A stretch of 6,278 bases of DNA from DASXRA01 sp046734315 (GTDB lineage Bacteria > Actinomycetota > Actinomycetes > Mycobacteriales > Jatrophihabitantaceae). Shown here in pieces: positions 1 to 6,278 of this stretch; the stretch's first letter is position 1, and each line of letters opens with the position of its first letter. The notes below the pieces were generated by a model that was not told the DNA's origin, searched no databases, and saw nothing but the letters and a program-made list of their open reading frames with translations. The stretch is from the NCBI GenBank assembly GCA_046734315.1, contig JBKPQY010000257.1, forward strand, positions 1 to 6,278, in the 5' to 3' direction. Made by a program: the position numbers and the translations under genes.

Positions 1-694
1 GGCTGTCGACAAGGAAGATCGCTGGCTGCCGGTGCTGGCACCGCAGTTGCCGGTACCCGTGCCCGCGCCGCTCGCGATGGGCGTCCCGGGCGAGGGCTAC
101 CCGTTCCCCTGGTCGATCCGCCGCTGGATTTCCGGCGAGCCCGCGAGCGCCGAACGCATCGCCGACATGCCCGCGTTCGCGGTGGCGGTCGCCGAGTTCC
201 TCCTGGCCCTGCAGCGCGTCGATGCCAGGGGCGGCCCTCATGCCGGGGCGCACAGCTTCTACCGCGGCGCGCCGCCGGCGCACTACGACGGTGAGACCCG
301 CGAGGCGCTGGCGCGGCTGGGTGGCCGCGTCGACCGGGCGGCAGCCGACGTCTGGGACACGGCGTTGGCGTCGCGCTGGGAGGGGCCGCCGACGTGGTTC
401 CACGGCGACGTGGCGGTCGGCAACCTGCTCGTTCGGGGCGGACGCTTGGCCGGAGTGATCGATTTCGGCACGTCCGGAGTGGGCGATCCGGCGTGCGATC
501 TGGTGATCGCGTGGACCTTCTTCACGGGCGAGAGCCGTGCGGCGTTCCGGCGCACAGTCGGCCAGGATGCCGGCACCTGGGCCAGGGCGCGCGGCTGGGC
601 GCTGTGGAAGGCGCTCATCAGCCTGCCCGGCGACGAGCCGCTGAACCTGCGCGTCATCGACGACGTGATCAACGATCATCGGGCGGCGAACTGA
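1..694 (+). CDS. Aminoglycoside phosphotransferase family protein, 5' end outside the window
   Basis: The C-terminal part of a small-molecule kinase of the APH/choline kinase fold, which transfers phosphate from ATP to a hydroxyl of a small substrate in the cytoplasm. The frame is open from base 2 and already shows family sequence (AVDKEDRWLPVLAPQLPVPV) before the first in-frame GTG at 32, so the true start lies upstream. Counting from that GTG as residue 1, the catalytic loop is HGDVAVGN with H124, D126 and N131 (Brenner-type HxDxxxxN). The metal-binding IDFGTSGVGDPACDL follows with D144. The N-terminal lobe with its ATP-binding lysine is not in the window. The gene ends with TGA at 692-694. 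Many chromosomal actinobacterial members of this family have no known substrate, and resistance should not be assumed. It is separated by 111 bases from the citrate synthase gene and probably not functionally tied to it. Confidence 0.88.
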   Translation, partial: AVDKEDRWLPVLAPQLPVPVPAPLAMGVPGEGYPFPWSIRRWISGEPASAERIADMPAFAVAVAEFLLALQRVDARGGPHAGAHSFYRGAPPAHYDGETREALARLGGRVDRAAADVWDTALASRWEGPPTWFHGDVAVGNLLVRGGRLAGVIDFGTSGVGDPACDLVIAWTFFTGESRAAFRRTVGQDAGTWARARGWALWKALISLPGDEPLNLRVIDDVINDHRAAN

Positions 695-768
695 TCAGCC
701 GGGTGCCCCGCGTGTTGCGGAATCTCACAGGTGCCCCGGATGCACCGTGGCGCGACAATTTCGTCAAG

Positions 769-774
769 TAATGT
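769..774 (+). promoter_or_regulatory. Possible -10 element for citrate synthase
   Basis: TAATGT fits the actinobacterial TANNNT -10 pattern and would place a transcript start near 781, giving a leader of about 25 bases before the ATG at 806. No convincing -35 hexamer is visible at normal spacing. The call rests on one hexamer in an otherwise GC-rich 111-base gap. Confidence 0.3.
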
Positions 775-791
775 CGGCGGCACCGCAACGT

Positions 792-799
792 GAGAGGGG
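792..799 (+). promoter_or_regulatory. Ribosome binding site of citrate synthase
   Basis: The purine run GAGAGGGG is complementary to the 3' end of 16S rRNA and ends six bases before the ATG at 806. This fixes the start of the citrate synthase frame. Confidence 0.75.
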
Positions 800-805
800 C
801 CCCCG

Positions 806-2116
<1,311 letters not shown>

Positions 2117-2152
2117 TTCAATCCGCCGGTCCGTCTGTCGCAGTGCTTGCGC

Positions 2153-3403
2153 TCAGCGCTGACCCCGTTCGTCGACCCACATGTCGATCAGGCCATGGAA
2201 GTGGGCGAGAAACTGCTCACGCTCGTGCACCGGGTACGTCGCTGTGACCGTGTCGACCAATAGCCGGTCGAACTCCGGTCCTTTGATCCAGTCCAGGACA
2301 CGTTCGTCCACAGTGGACAGATACGTGTCGCAGAAGTCCCGGTACGCGTCGACCTCGAAGTAGCTGTCGGCCAGCCGGCGGTATGCGGCGATCTTTTCGG
2401 CGTAGCTCAGTTCGGCTTGGTCGGCGATGTCGAAGTATGCGCGGGTGTCCAGGTCGATGTCCGGGCGCCGGCCCGTCACCAGGCAGAACACCGTCCACTT
2501 CACCAGCGCCGACATCGCCCACGGGAAGTAGTAGTGCAGCGACGTCACGGCGACGTCAGGGCACGCGTTGGCGTAGTCGATCGGATGGACCTGCCCGTCC
2601 TTGATCAACACCTCGCAGGAGTTGAACTCCCAGCGGAAGAACGCGTTGACGGTGCGCGAGATCGACACGACCTCGTCCCCGGTGTGCGCGTCGAGGAAGT
2701 CGTGCTGCACGCGGTAGCGGTCGTGCATCGGCGCATCCGGGTCGAAACGCATCACGATCGTCTCGGCGCCGATCGACAGGGCTCGGGCGAACACGTCGAA
2801 GCCGTCGACGGCGGCCTGCAGGTGCATGAGCATCCCGCCGGATGCGTCGTAGGCGCGATGCAGCTCTGCGGCGTCGCGGACGCGCGACACGCCGCGCCAG
2901 GCCCCGCCATCGTACGGCTTCATGTAGAGGGGAAACCCGACGATCTCGGCTAGCGCTTCCAGGTCGAACGGGCGGTTGTAACGCTGCGCGGTATACGCGT
3001 ATTTGGCGTCATCGACCGGGTTCTTGTACGGGACGAGCACCGTCTCGGGCACCTTCAGGCCCAGTCGCATCATCGCGCAGTAGGCGGCGTGCTTCTCCAT
3101 TGCCTGGAACGTGAACGGCGAGTTCAGCAGGTACACGTCGTCCATCAACGCGACCTTCTTGAGCCACTCGCGCGGGTGGTAGTACCAGTACGCCAGCCGG
3201 TCGATCACCAGCTCCACCCGCGGGCGCGCCCGCAGCGAGAACGGCTCGATCGTCAGCCGTTCGGTGGCGAAGCGATGTGTGCTGCCGTCGTGGTACCGAA
3301 CCGGCGACGCCAGCGCCAGCAGCGCCTCATATGCGCGAGGCCAGTCGTCCTCGGTGCCGAGCAGTAGTCCTACCAGATGGTCGGCCTCGCGCGCGCCTGT
3401 CAT
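2153..3403 (-). CDS. ATP-grasp superfamily ligase-like protein
   Basis: A 416-residue protein with the hallmarks of an ATP-grasp enzyme. Such enzymes activate a carboxylate as acyl-phosphate with ATP and join it to an amine or other nucleophile. Residues 94-121 look like the segment that precedes the grasp domain (NSPFTFQAMEKHAAY then LKVPET). Residues 155-172 hold the ATP-binding strand and glycine-rich loop, with K162 in YMKPYDGGAWRGV. E264 and the D276/N279 pair in IDYANACPD are the likely Mg-ATP ligands. The N-terminal 90 residues and the 135 aromatic-rich residues after N279 do not match a domain I recognise. The protein has no signal peptide or membrane segment. It is the third gene of the minus-strand cluster, 26 bases after the esterase gene, with ATG start and no strong ribosome binding site (only a weak CCGGG). 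The substrate is unknown; RimK-like peptide ligation is possible but not shown. Confidence 0.82.
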   Translation of the reverse strand: MTGAREADHLVGLLLGTEDDWPRAYEALLALASPVRYHDGSTHRFATERLTIEPFSLRARPRVELVIDRLAYWYYHPREWLKKVALMDDVYLLNSPFTFQAMEKHAAYCAMMRLGLKVPETVLVPYKNPVDDAKYAYTAQRYNRPFDLEALAEIVGFPLYMKPYDGGAWRGVSRVRDAAELHRAYDASGGMLMHLQAAVDGFDVFARALSIGAETIVMRFDPDAPMHDRYRVQHDFLDAHTGDEVVSISRTVNAFFRWEFNSCEVLIKDGQVHPIDYANACPDVAVTSLHYYFPWAMSALVKWTVFCLVTGRRPDIDLDTRAYFDIADQAELSYAEKIAAYRRLADSYFEVDAYRDFCDTYLSTVDERVLDWIKGPEFDRLLVDTVTATYPVHEREQFLAHFHGLIDMWVDERGQR

Positions 3404-3429
3404 GCCCGGACGCTACCGTGTCGGGCGCG

Positions 3430-4146
3430 TCAGCAGAACCGCGGCAGGTGGTGCGCGATCTCCCGCCGCCACCAGGGCCAGTCGTGCGCGACGTCGGTAC
3501 CCCAGACGTCAAGCTCACAGCGAATCCCCTTGCGTTGCAGGAGATCCGCTAGATGTCGCGTCGACGGGAGGGCGCCGGTGGGGTTCGTCTCCCAGGCGCC
3601 CTGTCCGACGACCAGCAGGATGGACACCTGCCCCCGCAGCCAGTCGAGGTGGTCACCGCCGAGGTTGGGCACGTAGTCGACAGGGCTGTTGAAGTACGTG
3701 TCGTCACCGCGCTCTCCCCAGCCATGCCACGCCGCCACGTCGTAGTTGCCGGACAACCCGATCGCGAGCGGGAACACCGCGGCGTGCTTCAGGGCGAAGT
3801 TCACCGCGTGGTACGCGCCGAGGCTACAGCCCGTCGTGACGATGTCGAGCGGTCCACCACAGTCGGCGTGGATCGCCGGCACGACGTCTCCGAGGATCCA
3901 CGCCTCATATCGGCGGTGACGCCGGGCCCGCTCCTCCAGCGGCAGATCGGTGCGCGACCACGTCTCGCCGTCGAACGAATCGACGCAGTACAGCTTCACC
4001 CTCCCGCTCTCGATCAGATCGGCCACGGCACCGACCATGCCGTTGTTCTCGTAGTCGATGGCTTTGCCCTGCTCGGAGGGGAAGACCACGACCGGGCGTC
4101 CCCAGTGCCCGTAGCTGATCACGCCCTCGCGCAGCTCACGCCTCAC
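3430..4146 (-). CDS. Putative esterase, alpha/beta-hydrolase fold (PF00756-like)
   Basis: A compact serine hydrolase of about 238 residues, related to the esterase D/enterochelin esterase group that cleaves ester bonds of small molecules. I number from the GTG at 4146. S108 lies in the nucleophile elbow GCSLGAYHA, and H221 in VAHDWPWW is the likely catalytic histidine. The acid may be E186 in GQGAWETN. Other family-like stretches are YGHWGRPVVVFPSEQG, VKLYCVDSFDGETW and YFNSPVDYVPNL. An in-frame GTG at 4155 would add three residues. I prefer 4146 because it overlaps the upstream stop as GTGA and because relatives, as I recall them, begin directly at an RREL/RREY-like sequence. No signal peptide is seen, so a cytoplasmic role is likely. 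It is the middle gene of the three-gene cluster; its true substrate is not known. Confidence 0.85.
   Translation of the reverse strand: MRRELREGVISYGHWGRPVVVFPSEQGKAIDYENNGMVGAVADLIESGRVKLYCVDSFDGETWSRTDLPLEERARRHRRYEAWILGDVVPAIHADCGGPLDIVTTGCSLGAYHAVNFALKHAAVFPLAIGLSGNYDVAAWHGWGERGDDTYFNSPVDYVPNLGGDHLDWLRGQVSILLVVGQGAWETNPTGALPSTRHLADLLQRKGIRCELDVWGTDVAHDWPWWRREIAHHLPRFC
4143..4146 (-). other. GTGA stop/start overlap between the two esterase genes
   Basis: On the minus strand the stop of the upstream hydrolase (TGA, 4145-4143) shares bases with a GTG start (4146-4144) of the next gene. This arrangement typically means one mRNA and translational coupling, with ribosomes re-initiating at the overlap. 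It supports the GTG at 4146 over the GTG at 4155. Confidence 0.6.
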
Positions 4147-5180
4147 GGCAGCCACGTTTCCGTAAGCAGGTCCACCAGGTACGGGTCGAACGCGTCGCGC
4201 CAGCCGACGTAGGTGTGAGCGTCAGGGACCTCGCCGTACGTCACGTCGTGGCCCAGCTCGGCGAGCCGCCGGGCCATCAGCCGGTTGTTGGCCACGTTCT
4301 CCTCGGCCAGCCCGCAGGTCATGGCGATGCGCATCGGGGGCGCCGACCTGTCGAGGGACGCCACGAACTCGGTCACGGCCGGGAACCCGCCGAACGAGCG
4401 CTCCTGGGCGTCCAGGTCCGGGCGGAAGAAGCTGCCGGATTGGAGGAACAGCGCTCTCGCCGTCCCGGGCTGAGTCACCGCGGCGTGCAGTGCGGCCAGC
4501 GCGCCGAGGCTGGCCCCGGCGAGCGCGACGGAGCCGCGCACCGCGACCGCGTCCCTGATGGCCTGCAGGCCCAGCCCGTGCAAGGCACGCGCATACGCGG
4601 GCGACGCGGCGTACCAGCGGTCGCGGTCGCCAGGCCCGAGCAGCGCCACGCGGTGGGCGGGCAGCCGCCCCGACCCGATCATCGCCGCGGCGAACCGGGT
4701 CATCGAGGCCAGCCTGTCGAACTCGGGACCGTCGTGCACGAGCAGCATCGGCAGCGCCGCCCCGGCCGGGCAGTCCGCGGGCGACCAGATCGTGATCGGC
4801 AAGGGCCGCCGGAGCTCCAGGGCCCGCACCATCAGCGCTGTCGTGCGACCGGGCTCGACGTCGCCGGTGAGCCACCCCGGCGCCGTGTACCCGGGGAACT
4901 CCAGCACCGAATGGGCGCCGAACGCCGTGGCCACGCGCACCGGGTTGTCCGGATCGCACATCTTTGACTCGGACCCGTCGGCATATTTCAGCAGGTACAG
5001 GTACTCCAGCCGCAGGACGGGCGGGCGGGCGATCTCGACCGCCCACCGGCCGCGCGTGCGCCGCATCGCGGAGGGGTCGACGTGATGTTCGAGGTCGAGC
5101 CAGACCCGGACGTCGATCACGGCGTCGCCGGGGTCGGACAGCCAGAATCGGACGCGATCCCCGGCTGCCGCACTGCCCAT
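4143..5180 (-). CDS. Enterochelin-esterase-like alpha/beta hydrolase with N-terminal E-set-like domain
   Basis: A 345-residue hydrolase in two parts. Residues about 8-95 look like the immunoglobulin-like E-set domain found before Fes-type esterase domains, with the typical DPDNPVRVATAFG and LEFPGY linker. Residues about 125-345 form the alpha/beta-hydrolase domain. Numbering from the ATG at 5180, LLVHDGPEFD (147-155) precedes the elbow GASLGALAA with nucleophile S224. E293 in CGLAEEN is a candidate acid, and H322 in PDAHTYVGWRDAF is the likely catalytic histidine. A TTG at 5189 in frame would add three residues; I chose the ATG because it is the stronger start codon. No ribosome binding site precedes it, so the mRNA may be leaderless. 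It is the first gene of the minus-strand cluster. Relatives cleave ferric enterobactin or similar esters, but no siderophore genes are visible here, so the substrate is open. Confidence 0.85.
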   Translation of the reverse strand: MGSAAAGDRVRFWLSDPGDAVIDVRVWLDLEHHVDPSAMRRTRGRWAVEIARPPVLRLEYLYLLKYADGSESKMCDPDNPVRVATAFGAHSVLEFPGYTAPGWLTGDVEPGRTTALMVRALELRRPLPITIWSPADCPAGAALPMLLVHDGPEFDRLASMTRFAAAMIGSGRLPAHRVALLGPGDRDRWYAASPAYARALHGLGLQAIRDAVAVRGSVALAGASLGALAALHAAVTQPGTARALFLQSGSFFRPDLDAQERSFGGFPAVTEFVASLDRSAPPMRIAMTCGLAEENVANNRLMARRLAELGHDVTYGEVPDAHTYVGWRDAFDPYLVDLLTETWLP

Positions 5181-5188
5181 GGCGCGCA

Positions 5189-5194
5189 AAGCTA
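5189..5194 (-). promoter_or_regulatory. Possible -10 element for the minus-strand esterase/ATP-grasp operon
   Basis: On the minus strand the bases read TAGCTT, fitting TANNNT, and lie eight bases upstream of the A of the ATG at 5180. That spacing suits a leaderless transcript starting at or next to the start codon, in line with the missing ribosome binding site. A weak -35-like GTCACA sits at 5220-5215 with a long spacer of 20 bases. Confidence 0.3.
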
Positions 5195-5254
5195 CGCCGT
5201 AAATGCGACCGGACTGTGACCCAGGTGCGCCAGGATGGGGGCAGCAGCGAGAGC

Positions 5255-5260
5255 GAGGGA
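5255..5260 (+). promoter_or_regulatory. Ribosome binding site of the dioxygenase gene
   Basis: GAGGGA lies eight bases before the ATG at 5269 and selects this start. No clear plus-strand -10/-35 pair could be picked out in 5181-5254. Confidence 0.65.
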
Positions 5261-5268
5261 CCGCGACG

Positions 5269-6278
5269 ATGGCGTATTACCGGCAGCGCGGCAGCGTGCC
5301 GCCGAAGCGACACACGCAGCACCGCGCGCCCGACGGCGGGCTGTATTACGAAGAGCTCATGGGCGAGGAGGGCTTCTCCGCGGACTCCTCGCTGCTCTAC
5401 CACCGGGAGTTGCCCTCGGCGATCGTGGACGCTCGGGTCTGGAGACTGCCGGACCTGAGCACGGTGCCCAACGCCCCGCTGCTGCCCCGGCACCTGCGCC
5501 TGCACGAGCTGTTCAAGGATGCCGACGTCGAGAGCACCGACGTCGTGACGGGCCGACGGCTGGTACTCGGCAACGCGGACGTGCGCATCTCCTACGTGGT
5601 CGCGCAACGCCCGTCGCCGCTTTATCGCAATGCGATCGGCGACGAGTGCGTCTACCTCGAGTCCGGTTCGGCAAGGGTCGAGACCGTCTTCGGTGGGCTC
5701 GACGCCCGGCAGGGCGACTACATCCTGCTTCCCCGCGCCACGACCCACCGCTGGGTGCCGAGCGCCGGCGAGCCGCTGCGCGCCTACTGCATCGAGGCGA
5801 ACTCGCATATCACGCCGGTCAGGCGCTACCTGTCCAAATACGGTCAGTTCCTCGAACACTCGCCGTATTGCGAGCGCGACCTGCGCGGCCCGGGCGAGCC
5901 CGCCCTGATCGACGAGGAGAACGTCGAGGTGTTCATCAAGCACCGCGGCAGCGGTCCCGCCGGCATCACCGGCACGATCTACGTCTACCCGCGGCATCCC
6001 TTCGACGTCGTCGGCTGGGACGGCTGCCTGTACCCGTACGCGTTCAACGTCTCCGACTTCGAGCCGATCACGGGCCGGGTACACCAGCCACCACCGGCGC
6101 ATCAGGTCTTCGAGGGCGCCAACTTCGTCGTCTGCAACTTCGTGCCCCGCAAGGTCGACTATCACCCGCTGTCTATTCCGGTGCCGTACTACCACTCGAA
6201 CGTCGACAGCGACGAGGTGATGTTCTACTGCGGCGGCGACTACGAGGCACGGCGGGGCTCCGGAATCGGTCAGGGCTC
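5269..6278 (+). CDS. hmgA: Homogentisate 1,2-dioxygenase family protein, 3' end outside the window
   Basis: A non-heme iron dioxygenase of the homogentisate dioxygenase (HgmA, cupin-fold) family. The classical enzyme opens the ring of homogentisate to maleylacetoacetate in tyrosine and phenylalanine breakdown. The frame is open for 336 codons to the window edge. The start MAYYRQRGSVPPKRHTQ and the block ELMGEEGFSADSSLLYHR are typical of the bacterial branch. Residues about 118-165 (PLYRNAIGDE to PRATTHRW) form the first cupin-like half. Iron-ligand candidates are H309 and E316 in YYHSNVDSDEV. The third ligand, a histidine nearer the C-terminus, lies beyond the window. The human enzyme has H335-(x)5-E341, whereas here the glutamate is one position further. 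This suggests a distinct branch that is often annotated as homogentisate dioxygenase without proof of substrate. It is transcribed away from the esterase cluster, and no fumarylacetoacetase or isomerase gene is visible. Confidence 0.85.
   Translation, partial: MAYYRQRGSVPPKRHTQHRAPDGGLYYEELMGEEGFSADSSLLYHRELPSAIVDARVWRLPDLSTVPNAPLLPRHLRLHELFKDADVESTDVVTGRRLVLGNADVRISYVVAQRPSPLYRNAIGDECVYLESGSARVETVFGGLDARQGDYILLPRATTHRWVPSAGEPLRAYCIEANSHITPVRRYLSKYGQFLEHSPYCERDLRGPGEPALIDEENVEVFIKHRGSGPAGITGTIYVYPRHPFDVVGWDGCLYPYAFNVSDFEPITGRVHQPPPAHQVFEGANFVVCNFVPRKVDYHPLSIPVPYYHSNVDSDEVMFYCGGDYEARRGSGIGQG

Noticed and set aside
1..694. Calling the truncated kinase an antibiotic resistance gene
   Set aside because: The APH fold is shared by many kinases of unknown substrate, there are no mobile-element signs nearby, and the N-terminal lobe is missing from the window.
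2149..2163. GCGCTCAGCGCTGA inverted repeat as a rho-independent terminator
   Set aside because: The stem would close on a one-base loop and no T-run follows on either strand.
2417..2953. A 178-codon plus-strand frame opposite the ATP-grasp gene
   Set aside because: It is an antisense shadow rich in Val, Arg and His with no recognisable domain or ribosome binding site, and the minus strand carries the ATP-grasp motifs.
3553..4212. A 219-codon plus-strand frame opposite the smaller esterase
   Set aside because: No family signature is seen, and it covers a gene with an intact nucleophile elbow and catalytic histidine on the other strand.
4222..6195. A 657-codon open frame on the minus strand
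   Set aside because: It runs antisense through the dioxygenase gene and out of frame through the first esterase gene. Its composition is low-complexity Arg/Ala/Gly/Pro, as expected from shadow frames in high-GC DNA. Both overlapped genes have clear family motifs.

Overview
The window is a gene-dense, high-GC stretch of chromosome with strong G/C preference at third codon positions, GTG starts and little intergenic space. The citrate synthase closely resembles the mycobacterial GltA2 type as I remember it. This points to an actinomycete, probably Mycobacterium/Mycolicibacterium or a near relative; the genus cannot be fixed from the sequence alone. I see no RNA genes, insertion sequences, CRISPR arrays or phage remnants.

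Layout, left to right. (1) The 3' part of an aminoglycoside/choline-kinase-type phosphotransferase gene on the + strand enters from the left edge and ends at 694. (2) After a 111-base gap holding a possible promoter and a clear ribosome binding site comes a complete citrate synthase gene (806-2116, +). (3) Only 36 bases further, convergent with it, a three-gene minus-strand cluster occupies 2153-5180. In transcription order it encodes an enterochelin-esterase-like hydrolase with an N-terminal E-set-like domain (5180-4143), a second, smaller esterase (4146-3430) and an ATP-grasp protein (3403-2153). The first two genes overlap by four bases (GTGA) and the third follows after 26 bases, so this looks like one operon. 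(4) Divergent from that operon, across an 88-base gap, a homogentisate 1,2-dioxygenase family gene starts at 5269 (+) and runs off the right edge without its C-terminus.

How they work together. Citrate synthase is core metabolism. The dioxygenase-like gene suggests aromatic (tyrosine/phenylacetate-type) catabolism, but its metal-binding motif differs in spacing from the classical enzyme, so its substrate is uncertain. The minus-strand trio is the least understood part. An ATP-dependent carboxylate ligase paired with two serine hydrolases would suit a small pathway that builds an amide or ester conjugate and then trims or releases it. That is an inference from fold and context only; no product can be named.
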